DNA from: Candidatus Sumerlaeota bacterium
Lineage (GTDB): Bacteria > Sumerlaeota > Sumerlaeia > MVZB01 > JAJFLK01
Assembly (NCBI GenBank): GCA_021772735.1
Contig: JAJFLK010000360.1
Coordinates: 1-15,338 of the forward strand
Direction: 5' to 3'
Length of the DNA stretch: 15,338 bases
A program made the translations under genes and the position numbers. Of this stretch, positions 1 to 6,663 are shown one piece after another. Position 1 is the first letter of the stretch. Each line of letters starts with the position of its first letter. The notes below the pieces were generated by a model. The model ran no database searches. It was not told the DNA's origin and was given only the letters and a program-made list of their open reading frames with translations.

Positions 1-1
1 G

Positions 2-15
2 CGCCACCGGTGGCG
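2..15. repeat. 14-bp perfect palindrome downstream of coaBC
   Basis: CGCCACCGGTGGCG is its own reverse complement and lies about 20 bp beyond the coaBC stop codon. A related word (CACC-CGGTGGCG) recurs at 37-48 across the coaBC stop. Read in the coaBC direction it could form a hairpin, but no T-run follows within the window, so an intrinsic terminator is not shown. Confidence 0.5.
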
Positions 16-35
16 GCGCAAGCAAAAACCTGGAT

Positions 36-1328
36 TCACCCGGTGGCGCTCGCCTTGGCGCGCGCGCCAAGGCGGTCCAGAATCTTCTCCCAGATCCACC
101 GGGCGACCTCGCTCTTGGGCCCTCGGATCGAATCCATTGACGCGCTTTCGCTCGTAAGCATCGTCACGGCGTTATCCCAGGCATCGAAGGCCACGCCCTC
201 CACGCCGATCGGGTTGGCGTAAATAAGATCGAGCTGCTTGGCCTCAAGCTTGCCCCGCGCCGCCTCGATCAGGTTCTCGCTCTCTGCGCAGAATCCGGCG
301 AGGACCTGGCGCGCGTCGGTCCGATTGCGCCCGGCCCAGGCGGCGATATCGGGATTGCGAGTCAGTATTAACTCAAGGGTTTCGCCACCCTTGATTTTTG
401 TATCGCTACCCTGCGCGGCGCGATAATTCGCCACCGCGGCCGCGAAGATCGCGACGGTGCATTCGGGCAGATACCGCTGGACGCATTCGAGCATCGTCTG
501 GGCTTCCTCGGCGGGCACGGCCACAACCCCATCGGGGATCGGGACGCTCATCGGCCCGTGGATCAGCAGGACTTCGGCTCCCAGGCGCAGCGCTTCGGTG
601 GCCAGCTTCGCTCCCATCCGCCCCGAAGATCGGTTTGAAATATATCGGATCGGGTCCAGCGGTTCGCGAGTTGGGCCGGCGGTGATGAGAATTCTATAAC
701 CAGCCAGAGGCAGGTTCCCATTGGCGGGCAGCCCTCGGCGCGCCGTGGCATCCGACGAAGTTGCCGGTATTGCGTCCGAGCTGGCCAGAACGGCACGCAC
801 GGCGCTTTCGATCGTCCCGGGCTCTTCCATGCGACCCGCGCCGACCTCTCCGCAGGCGAGGTCGCCGACGCCCGGCCCGATCACGCCGTGACCGGGGCGA
901 TCACCGAGGGTTTCAATGTTGGCCTGGGTCGCGGGATGCTCCCACATGGCGGTGTTCATAGCCGGGGCGATCAGGACCGGCCCGCGAAACGCAAGATACA
1001 GGGTCAGTGCGGCGTCATCGCCCAAGCCGGCCGCCATCCGCGCGATAAAATCCGCCGTCGCCGGGGCAACGACGACCATGTCGGCCCAGCGCGACCAACC
1101 GATGTGCTCCATTTCATGCGATGCGGGCTGATCGAAGACTTTATGATAGACCTGATGGCCGGTGATCGCCTCGAAGGTGAGGGGGGCAATGAACTTGCAT
1201 GCCGAGCGAGTCATGGCCACGCGCACCTCGGCGCCGTCCTTCATGAGCCGCCCGGCCAGGTCCGGAGCCTTGAATGCTGCGATCCCGCCGGTAACGACCA
1301 AAATGACATGTTTGCCTTGCAGACTCAT
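36..1328 (-). CDS. coaBC: Bifunctional phosphopantothenoylcysteine decarboxylase / phosphopantothenate-cysteine ligase
   Basis: Makes 4'-phosphopantetheine precursors for coenzyme A: the CoaB half joins cysteine to 4'-phosphopantothenate using CTP, and the FMN-dependent CoaC half decarboxylates the product; cytosolic. With the start at 1328 the protein has 430 residues, close to other Dfp/CoaBC proteins. CoaC (about 1-180) shows the flavin-binding start VTGGIAAFK, the active-site His75 in MEHIGWSRWAD, the PAMN motif (122-125) and the lid cysteine C159 in LACGEVGAGRM. CoaB (about 210-420) shows ITAGPTREPLDPIRYISN and the KIK motif near 311. An in-frame GTG at 1349 would add seven residues. I prefer the ATG at 1328 because MSLQGKHVILVVTGGIAAFK aligns from the first residue with known family members. 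A GAGG lies only 2 bp upstream of that ATG, so the ribosome site is weak. The gene diverges from msrP. The 3' end lies near the window edge, so downstream context is unknown. Confidence 0.97.
   Translation of the reverse strand: MSLQGKHVILVVTGGIAAFKAPDLAGRLMKDGAEVRVAMTRSACKFIAPLTFEAITGHQVYHKVFDQPASHEMEHIGWSRWADMVVVAPATADFIARMAAGLGDDAALTLYLAFRGPVLIAPAMNTAMWEHPATQANIETLGDRPGHGVIGPGVGDLACGEVGAGRMEEPGTIESAVRAVLASSDAIPATSSDATARRGLPANGNLPLAGYRILITAGPTREPLDPIRYISNRSSGRMGAKLATEALRLGAEVLLIHGPMSVPIPDGVVAVPAEEAQTMLECVQRYLPECTVAIFAAAVANYRAAQGSDTKIKGGETLELILTRNPDIAAWAGRNRTDARQVLAGFCAESENLIEAARGKLEAKQLDLIYANPIGVEGVAFDAWDNAVTMLTSESASMDSIRGPKSEVARWIWEKILDRLGARAKASATG
51..74. repeat. 24-bp perfect palindrome inside the coaBC 3' end
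   Basis: Positions 51-62 (CGCCTTGGCGCG) and 63-74 (CGCGCCAAGGCG) are exact reverse complements with no loop, giving a 24-bp perfect palindrome. It encodes the charged C-terminal tail of CoaBC around the LGARAKA residues, which is not part of either catalytic domain. It may be a structured mRNA end, a protein-binding site, or chance in GC-rich DNA. Confidence 0.6.
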
Positions 1329-1337
1329 GGCCTCACT

Positions 1338-1366
1338 ATAATGAAACACAATCCACGCGAGATCAA
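1338..1366 (-). promoter_or_regulatory. Candidate promoter for coaBC
   Basis: On the minus strand TTGATC (1361-1366) is followed after 17 bp by CATTAT (1338-1343), a plausible sigma70-type -35/-10 pair with four matches in each box. TATAGT (1335-1340) is an overlapping alternative -10. Either choice puts transcription start within a few bases of the ATG at 1328, so the coaBC mRNA would be nearly leaderless. No experimental support; other promoters are possible. Confidence 0.3.
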
Positions 1367-1374
1367 GAAATGGA

Positions 1375-1409
1375 CGCGATTGGGGCCCGCAGGCCTGGGG
1401 CCAATCGCG
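1375..1409. repeat. Strong inverted repeat in the coaBC-msrP divergent region
   Basis: CGCGATTGG (1375-1383) and CCAATCGCG (1401-1409) are perfect 9-bp arms. CCC (1386-1388) can also pair with GGG (1398-1400), extending the stem around a 9-base loop that contains the palindrome AGGCCT. It sits in the 214-bp gap between two divergent genes, about 45 bp from the coaBC start and 135 bp from the msrP start. No T-run follows on either strand, so an operator or mRNA leader structure is more likely than a terminator. The rest of this gap shows no further clear signal. Confidence 0.6.
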
Positions 1410-1542
1410 CTCGATGATTTCGAATCTTCGACGCCGGACCCGACTCTTGCGGCCCCCGGTTCCGATCGCTTAAAGTCGAGTCCGGCCAGTGGCAAAGTTA
1501 GCGGCCGATCGACAGCATCATACAGAGAGATTCTCATACCCC

Positions 1543-2622
1543 ATGACAAACATCATTTTTCCTCCCGACTGGGCAATCCCCTCAAGCGAGACGACGCCTG
1601 AGGACATCTTTCGGAATCGGCGGCGGTTTCTGCGCAAGGCGGGCCTGGCGGCGGCCGGGATGATCGGTGGAGCGATGATCGGGAGTGCGTGTGCGCAGGA
1701 AACCGCGCCGGAATCCCGCCCGGCCGCTGGCGGGGTTGAACCTCTTGCTTCGGGTCAGAACGCGGCAGCTCGTGGCGTGGATCCTTCGGGCCCCGTCCCA
1801 CGGCCCGCCGAGGGACTTTATCCCGCCGGGCGCAACGCCGCCTTCAGCGAACTGGATCGGCCGTTGACTCCCGAGGAGATCGCCGCGTCCCATAATAATT
1901 TCTACGAATTTGCCAACGGCCAGACCGACCGTTTCAGCTATCAGAGAATCATTGCCGAGCGGTCGAAGGATTATCCCTTCCGGCCGTGGCAGGTCGAGGT
2001 GACCGGCCTGTGCGAGAAACCCCGCACGTTCACGATCGATGAACTTGAAGCGCTTGCCTCGCTCGAAGAGCGGCTATACCGATTCCGTTGCGTCGAGGCC
2101 TGGTCGATGGCCGTGCCGTGGACGGGCTATCCGCTGGCCCGGCTGCTCGATGCGGTCGTGCCCAAATCTGCGGCAAAGTATGTGAGCTTCACCTCGTGGC
2201 TGGATCGCTCGGTGCCCGGCGTTAAGGGTGCGCCCAACCTGCCTTGGCCGTATTACGAGGGCTTGCGCCTGGATGAAGCCATGAACGATCTGACGCTGCT
2301 CTGCACCGGCGTTTACGGCAAGGCGCTGCCTGGGCAGCACGGCGCGCCGGTGCGTATCGTCTGCCCGTGGAAATACGGGTACAAGAATCCCAAATCGATC
2401 GCGCGGATCGAGCTGACCGACCGGCGCGGAGGCACGTTCTGGAACGACCTCCAAGCCAGCGAGTACGGCTATTACTCCAACGTCGATCCCGGCAGGCCCC
2501 ACCCGCGCTGGAGCCAGGCCACCGAGTGGATGATCCCGGACAAGGGCACGCGACGACCCACGCTTCTCTACAACGGATACGGAAATCACGTCGCTTCGAT
2601 GTACGAGGGCGATGAAATTTAG
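1543..2622 (+). CDS. msrP: Protein-methionine-sulfoxide reductase, catalytic molybdopterin subunit MsrP (YedY family)
   Basis: Repairs oxidised methionines in exported proteins, using a molybdopterin cofactor. Taking the ATG at 1543 gives 359 residues. Residues 26-51 form a Tat signal (RRRFLRKAG followed by a hydrophobic stretch) with a likely cleavage after ACA at 51, so the folded holoenzyme would be exported. The sulfite-oxidase fold follows: NNFYEF near 118, the molybdenum-ligand cysteine C183 in RCVEAWSM, GVYGKALPGQHGAPVR (256-271), PWKYGYKNPKSI (275-286), HPRWSQATE (320-328), and a C-terminus matching E. coli MsrP. An unusually long Pro/Gly/Ala-rich linker of about 60 residues separates the signal from the domain. 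An earlier in-frame ATG at 1489 would put extra residues before the Tat signal and is less likely. The membrane haem partner msrQ is not adjacent; folP is next. Confidence 0.95.
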   Translation: MTNIIFPPDWAIPSSETTPEDIFRNRRRFLRKAGLAAAGMIGGAMIGSACAQETAPESRPAAGGVEPLASGQNAAARGVDPSGPVPRPAEGLYPAGRNAAFSELDRPLTPEEIAASHNNFYEFANGQTDRFSYQRIIAERSKDYPFRPWQVEVTGLCEKPRTFTIDELEALASLEERLYRFRCVEAWSMAVPWTGYPLARLLDAVVPKSAAKYVSFTSWLDRSVPGVKGAPNLPWPYYEGLRLDEAMNDLTLLCTGVYGKALPGQHGAPVRIVCPWKYGYKNPKSIARIELTDRRGGTFWNDLQASEYGYYSNVDPGRPHPRWSQATEWMIPDKGTRRPTLLYNGYGNHVASMYEGDEI

Positions 2623-2661
2623 AATCCGCTGAACCGCAGTCCGCGATTGTCCGGGCGGATT
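2623..2661. repeat. Inverted repeat between msrP and folP
   Basis: AATCCGC (2623-2629), directly after the msrP stop, is the exact reverse complement of GCGGATT (2655-2661). The loop is 25 bases and the downstream base composition is not a T-run. It could be a weak msrP mRNA end structure or a folP leader hairpin covering the region just before the folP start at 2680. Confidence 0.35.
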
Positions 2662-2679
2662 TGTGGATGGAAACTATTC

Positions 2680-3606
2680 ATGCAGTGGAGATGCGGCCCA
2701 GCGACGTTTGATTTATCGCGGCGCGTGCTCGTCATGGGCGTGCTCAATGTCACGCCGGATTCGTTCAGCGACGGCGGAGAATTCATTGAGCCAGCGGCAG
2801 CCATCGCGCGCGGCATTGAGATGATCGGCGAAGGGGCCGACCTGATCGATGTCGGCGGAGAATCGACCCGGCCCGGCGCCGAGCCGGTCGCGATCGATGA
2901 CGAACTACGCCGGGTTATTCCCGTCATCGAGGGACTGCGCGAGGCGATTAAGGCGGGAGCATGCCCGGCGAGCCTTCCGGATATATCTCCGCCCATCTGC
3001 CCGGTCATCTCCATCGACACCTGCAAATACGAAGTTGCCGAGGCCGCTCTGGCCGCCGGAGCGACGGTGGTCAACGACATCACCGGCCTGGGTCACGCGC
3101 CTCGAATCGCCGGGCTTGTCGCGCGCACCGGCGCCGGTCTCGTGCTGATGCACATCCTCGGCACACCGCGCACGATGCAGGCCGATCCGGTCTATGAGGA
3201 TGTCGTTGCCGAGATCCGTGACTATCTGTTCGAGCGTGAGACGCTCGCTCTCGAAGCAGGCGTCGAGCGCGAACAGATCGCTTTTGACCCGGGCATCGGT
3301 TTCGGCAAGACGCTCGAACACAACATTGATATCCATCGGCGCATGGCGGAACTGGCCAACCTGGGCCGACCGCTCCTCGTGGGCTCGTCACGCAAATCGT
3401 TTATCCGAAAAATCCTCGCCGGGGCACCGCCGGGAACTGACGAAGCCACCGACGCGAACGATCATTCAGATCTGTCGCTTGAGGAAGTCATGGATGGGAC
3501 GGCCGGCGCGGTCGCGGTCGCCGTCGCGCGCGGGGCGCGAATTGTCCGCGTCCACGATGTCGCGATGATGCGTCGCGTCGTCGCGGTCGCCAGTCAGTTG
3601 CGTTAG
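2680..3606 (+). CDS. folP: Dihydropteroate synthase
   Basis: Condenses 6-hydroxymethyl-dihydropterin pyrophosphate with p-aminobenzoate to give dihydropteroate in folate synthesis; the sulfonamide target; cytosolic TIM barrel. Residue landmarks with the ATG at 2680 (308 residues): VLNVTPDSFSDGG (21-33), DVGGESTRPGA (57-67), SIDT (111-114), NDITG (132-136), the MH-GTPRTMQ loop (157-167), DPGIGFGKT-EHN (203-214), GSSRKSF (235-241), DGTAGA (272-277) and RVHDV (290-294). A TTG at 2647 in the same frame would add 11 residues but lies before the usual N-terminus. Two segments are longer than usual: a Cys/Pro-containing insert at about 91-107 before SIDT, and an acidic stretch at about 250-270 after the GSSRKSF loop. 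It follows msrP by 57 bp on the same strand and may be cotranscribed with it. Confidence 0.97.
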   Translation: MQWRCGPATFDLSRRVLVMGVLNVTPDSFSDGGEFIEPAAAIARGIEMIGEGADLIDVGGESTRPGAEPVAIDDELRRVIPVIEGLREAIKAGACPASLPDISPPICPVISIDTCKYEVAEAALAAGATVVNDITGLGHAPRIAGLVARTGAGLVLMHILGTPRTMQADPVYEDVVAEIRDYLFERETLALEAGVEREQIAFDPGIGFGKTLEHNIDIHRRMAELANLGRPLLVGSSRKSFIRKILAGAPPGTDEATDANDHSDLSLEEVMDGTAGAVAVAVARGARIVRVHDVAMMRRVVAVASQLR

Positions 3607-3633
3607 GTGAGGCGAGCGGCAGAAACCGAAATC

Positions 3634-3643
3634 TAGTTAACTA
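3634..3643. repeat. 10-bp palindrome at the convergent gene ends
   Basis: TAGTTAACTA is a perfect palindrome in the 34-bp gap between the convergent folP and regulator genes. It includes the minus-strand stop codon of the regulator (3641-3643) and puts a TAG on both strands. No GC stem with a T-run is visible here, so I see no convincing intrinsic terminator for either gene. Confidence 0.4.
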
Positions 3644-5044
3644 TCGAAAATCGCTCGGCTCGATGTCGTATTCCTTGAGTTTCTTATACAGGTAAGGTCG
3701 CCCGACTTTGGAGATCTTCGAGGCGAGCGTCATGTTGCCTCGGGTCTGTTCGAGCAGGTTCTTGAAGTAATCGGTCTCAAACCCGCGCTTTGCCTGGCGC
3801 AGCGGAACGGGCTCTCCATCGGGAGCGGGGGCGGCCACGGCATCTCTCGGCTTGGATTGTTCGATTTGAAGCGCCAGGTGCTCGGGCCTGATTCGATAAG
3901 TCTTCGTGTCGCGGACGGCCTGGCCGAGCGATTCGGTTAGCTCTTCGACATTGCCGGGCCATGAATACCGAAACAGATCGAGGATCGACTCGCTGTCGAG
4001 GGCAATCGCCGGGCCTTTCTTTCGCGCCGGGCTGCGGTTCAATTGCTGGAGAAAATTCTCGGCCAGCAGCGGGATGTCTTCGCGTCGCTCGCGCAGCGGT
4101 GGCACCTGGACTTGCAGGATGCTCATCCGGTAGAAGAACTCCCGGTTGAACTCACCGGATTCGACCAGACTTTTCAGGTCTGCCGTCGAGGTTGCGATAA
4201 TCCGTGCGATCGGCTGTGGCGTGGTCGAAGTCTCGCCTTGGAAGAACGGATTGCGGAGGAATTCCACGACGCGGCCCAGAGCCTGCGCGCCCATAGCCTC
4301 GACGTTATAGAACACGAGCGAGCCCTTGCCTGCCTGGGCGAAGGCCGAGCCCTCTGGCGAGGGCCCCCGAGCGTAGGAGTCGTGGCCGAGCGGGCCGAAG
4401 ATCGAGTTCTCGACCTCTTCAGCCGCTCCGCGCTTGCAATCGATTGCGATGAGCGGGTGCATGCTTCGCTCGCTGCGCCGATGCAGAGATTGCGCGACTT
4501 CGGCGAACTCAACGCCTGCCTCGCCCGAAACCAACACCGGGGCGTCGGTTCGCGAGACTTGCTCGATCAGGCGATAAAGAGCTCGCATCGGCGCCGAGCC
4601 GCCGAGCAGGGCCTCGAAGCACGTTCGGCCTTCGACCAGGCCCTGGAAATAGGCCAGTTCGGCCTCGAGCCGGAGCACCTCGGCATGCTGGGAGAAAATA
4701 GTGGCAAGCTGGCTGGGGACGATCTTGCGCGGCAGGAATTCGTCGAAACCTGATTGGCGCAGCAGCCGCTCGTATTTCTCGCTCGGCTCGTCGAGCAGGG
4801 CGATTCGCCGGGCCTGTGGGGCGGATTCGCGCAGCTCGCGCAGAGCCTTCGTGTTCAGCCAGTTCGGGTCTCCGAACCCCACGGCGACCAATTCCGATGC
4901 TTTACCGCGGAGCGATTCGCAGGCCTCGGGGAGGCCCTGTGCGAAGTCGAATCGCAAACCGGAGCGCTCGACGAGCTGGCCCAGCCTGCGTCCCCAGCGG
5001 GTATCGCAGTCGACCAGAAGCAAGCTGAATCGTTCTTCGATCAT
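3641..5044 (-). CDS. NtrC-family (sigma-54 activator-like) regulator with degenerate receiver and AAA+ motifs
   Basis: 467 residues in NtrC order: receiver-like domain (about 6-115), AAA+ core (about 145-380), linker, and Fis-type helix-turn-helix (about 422-462, ending YLYKKLKEYDI). Scaffold signatures remain: RIIATSTADL (281-290), the arginine-finger segment FNREFFYRM (R301, R306), PPLRERREDIPLL (315-327) and WPGNV (362-366). The working residues are replaced. Walker A reads GEAGVEFA (174-181) where active members have GESGTGKE. The GAFTGA sigma-54 loop is absent at about 223-228. Walker B reads GSLVFYNV (241-248) instead of GTLFLDEI. The sensor I Asn is Thr287, and the sensor II Arg is Glu367. 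The expected phospho-Asp site is Gly56. The frame is open throughout, so it is a pseudo-enzyme rather than a broken gene. Probably a DNA-binding repressor or sigma70-type activator, as in TyrR. It faces ugd-pilT divergently, a likely target. Confidence 0.88.
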   Translation of the reverse strand: MIEERFSLLLVDCDTRWGRRLGQLVERSGLRFDFAQGLPEACESLRGKASELVAVGFGDPNWLNTKALRELRESAPQARRIALLDEPSEKYERLLRQSGFDEFLPRKIVPSQLATIFSQHAEVLRLEAELAYFQGLVEGRTCFEALLGGSAPMRALYRLIEQVSRTDAPVLVSGEAGVEFAEVAQSLHRRSERSMHPLIAIDCKRGAAEEVENSIFGPLGHDSYARGPSPEGSAFAQAGKGSLVFYNVEAMGAQALGRVVEFLRNPFFQGETSTTPQPIARIIATSTADLKSLVESGEFNREFFYRMSILQVQVPPLRERREDIPLLAENFLQQLNRSPARKKGPAIALDSESILDLFRYSWPGNVEELTESLGQAVRDTKTYRIRPEHLALQIEQSKPRDAVAAPAPDGEPVPLRQAKRGFETDYFKNLLEQTRGNMTLASKISKVGRPYLYKKLKEYDIEPSDFR

Positions 5045-5197
5045 CCGAATTTACCTGACCCCGGGGGGCGAGTTTGCGCTGCGGCGAGCCGGCCGCATAC
5101 ACGCGCGGCCGTTCCAGGGCGTACACCCCCGTGTCTTCTTTCTCGTCGCTTTGCCCCAATGGCTTGAGCCGAAAAAGAAGCCGTTGAATTTTGAACC

Positions 5198-5224
5198 GCG
5201 CCCCTTCAAGGTGGTGCGCCCCTT
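5198..5224. repeat. 9-bp direct repeat with 18-bp period, candidate operator
   Basis: GCGCCCCTT occurs at 5198-5206 and again at 5216-5224. The start-to-start distance of 18 bp is a little under two helical turns, so a dimeric protein could contact both copies from nearly the same face. The copies lie 105-131 bp upstream of ugd, a plausible place for a regulator site. Confidence 0.4.
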
Positions 5225-5314
5225 ATTTGTGTTCGGGGGCACGGGTCGGCCGAAGTTCGACGCGAATTCTCCCATGTGATCGGGTCTCAGACGAATCGGC
5301 CCAGAACTCTGTAA

Positions 5315-5321
5315 AAGGTGA
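5315..5321 (+). promoter_or_regulatory. Ribosome binding site that sets the ugd start
   Basis: AAGGTGA ends 7 bp before the ATG at 5329. It fixes the start there and rejects the in-frame extension that reaches back to about 5191. Confidence 0.85.
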
Positions 5322-5328
5322 TTTTACG

Positions 5329-6660
5329 ATGAACGTAACCGTTATTGGGACGGGATATGTCGGATTGGTGACCGGCACCGTTTTTGCCGATCTCGGCAAT
5401 GACGTCATCTGCGTCGATATTGATCCCAAAAAGATTGAGACGCTGCGCAGCGGCGAATCTCCGATATACGAGCCGGGCCTCGAAGAGATGCTTAAACGCA
5501 ATATCAAGCAGAAGCGGCTGACTTTTACCGAATCTATCGAGGGCGGCATCAAGGATGCCGAGGTGGTTTTCATCGCGGTCGGCACGCCGCCGATCGAAAC
5601 CGAGGACGCCTCGGACCCTTCTAACGGCGGGACGGATCTATCCCAGGTCCGGGCCGTGGCGAAATCCATCGGCCTCGCGATCGATCACCCCATGACGATC
5701 GTCAACAAGAGCACCGTCCCGGTCGGCACGGGCGATATCGTCAAGGAAGCCGTCGAGAAGAACCAGGCGGGGAACGTCTCCTTCAACGTCCTCTCGAATC
5801 CGGAGTTCCTGCGCGAGGGGTCCGCCATTGCGGACTGCCTCAAGCCGGATCGCATCGTCATCGGCGCGCCAAGCGAGGACGCCGCCAGGCCGCTCAAGGA
5901 GCTCTACGCGCCGCTAGGGGCCCAGGTGCTGGTCACAGATGTGAAGAGCGCCGAGATCATCAAGTATGCGTCGAACGCTTTCCTGGCGACCAAGATCTCT
6001 TTCATTAACGCCATCGCGGACCTGTGCGAGAGTTCGGGCGCGGACATCGCCCAGGTTGCCGGGGGCATGGGACTCGACGAACGGATCGGCGCTTCATTCC
6101 TGAATGCAGGGATCGGATATGGCGGATCGTGTTTCCCCAAAGATACCCAATCGCTCATCCATACATTCAGTCAATTCAGCGAGGATAACCCTCTTCTCAA
6201 GGCCGTCGTCGCGATCAATTCAAGCCGGGTCGATCGCATCCTTGATCGTATGGAGAAGCGATTTGGGAAGCTCGACGGGCTGACGATCGCCATCCTTGGC
6301 CTCGCGTTCAAGCCCGATACGGATGATCTGCGCGAGGCCCGGAGCGTGGACATCATCACGCATCTGCTCAAAGGCGGCTCAAAAATAAGAACTTACGACC
6401 CCGTGGCCATGCCCGCCATGAAGGAGCATTATCCGGATATCGCCGACCAGATCGAATTTTGCGACGACGCATACGATGTCGCCCACGACGCCGATGCGCT
6501 CGTTATCGTCACCGAGTGGCGGCAATTCATTCAGTTGAACCTCGAGAAGCTCAAGAAAACTATGAAACAGCCGATAATCTTTGATGGGCGCAATATCTAT
6601 TCGCCCGACGAACTCAAAGAATTGGAGTTCGAGTATTTCAGCGTCGGCCGAGGTTCCTGA
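5329..6660 (+). CDS. ugd: UDP-glucose 6-dehydrogenase
   Basis: Oxidises UDP-glucose to UDP-glucuronate with two NAD+, giving the acidic sugar donor for exopolysaccharide and envelope glycans; cytosolic. 443 residues, typical of the family. The NAD-binding Rossmann start is VIGTGYVGLVTG (5-16), with the acidic strand end VICVDID (26-32). Further signatures are FIAVGTPP (81-88), KSTVPVGTG (127-135), NPEFLREGSAI (157-167), the helix lysine K212 in IKYASNAFLATKISFINA, the catalytic cysteine C268 in GYGGSCFPKDTQSL, and LAFKPDTDDLREARS near residues 325-339. UDP-mannuronate-type dehydrogenases share the fold, but motif details favour UDP-glucose. The start is set by AAGGTGA 7 bp upstream. The pilT-like gene begins 3 bp after its stop, indicating one operon, and the degenerate NtrC-type regulator is divergent upstream. 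Confidence 0.95.
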   Translation: MNVTVIGTGYVGLVTGTVFADLGNDVICVDIDPKKIETLRSGESPIYEPGLEEMLKRNIKQKRLTFTESIEGGIKDAEVVFIAVGTPPIETEDASDPSNGGTDLSQVRAVAKSIGLAIDHPMTIVNKSTVPVGTGDIVKEAVEKNQAGNVSFNVLSNPEFLREGSAIADCLKPDRIVIGAPSEDAARPLKELYAPLGAQVLVTDVKSAEIIKYASNAFLATKISFINAIADLCESSGADIAQVAGGMGLDERIGASFLNAGIGYGGSCFPKDTQSLIHTFSQFSEDNPLLKAVVAINSSRVDRILDRMEKRFGKLDGLTIAILGLAFKPDTDDLREARSVDIITHLLKGGSKIRTYDPVAMPAMKEHYPDIADQIEFCDDAYDVAHDADALVIVTEWRQFIQLNLEKLKKTMKQPIIFDGRNIYSPDELKELEFEYFSVGRGS

Positions 6661-6663
6661 ACC

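Larger units (their letters stand above)
5045..5328. promoter_or_regulatory. Divergent control region between the degenerate regulator and ugd
   Basis: This 284-bp region contains no convincing gene. Visible elements: two CGGCCG sites (5090-5095 and 5106-5111) and a short ACAC-CCCC-GTGT hairpin word (5123-5134). There is also a pair TTGAA (5191-5195) / TTCAA (5205-5209), and an exact 9-bp direct repeat GCGCCCCTT at 5198-5206 and 5216-5224. I searched both strands by eye for the sigma-54 GG-N10-GC pattern and saw no good match. No strong sigma70 pair was found either, so the promoters of both genes remain unplaced. Confidence 0.5.

Noticed and set aside
888..1601. 237-residue plus-strand open frame opposite coaBC
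   Set aside because: Antisense to coaBC and running into the msrP start; composition and lack of motifs mark it as a shadow.
4043..4753. 236-residue plus-strand open frame opposite the regulator
   Set aside because: Antisense shadow of the NtrC-type gene. I also considered whether it means the regulator frame is wrong, but the conserved AAA+ scaffold signatures and HTH lie in the minus-strand frame.
3641..5044. Regulator as a pseudogene
   Set aside because: No stop or frameshift over 467 residues, with the HTH, arginine fingers and scaffold kept. Substitutions are confined to functional motifs, which argues for a maintained pseudo-enzyme.
5191..5328. N-terminal extension of ugd
   Set aside because: The ATG at 5329 has a good ribosome site and matches the family N-terminus; the 46 extra residues have no similarity to it.
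5045..5328. Sigma-54 promoter upstream of ugd or the regulator
   Set aside because: No GG-N10-GC arrangement with the surrounding TGGCAC/TTGC context was found on either strand.
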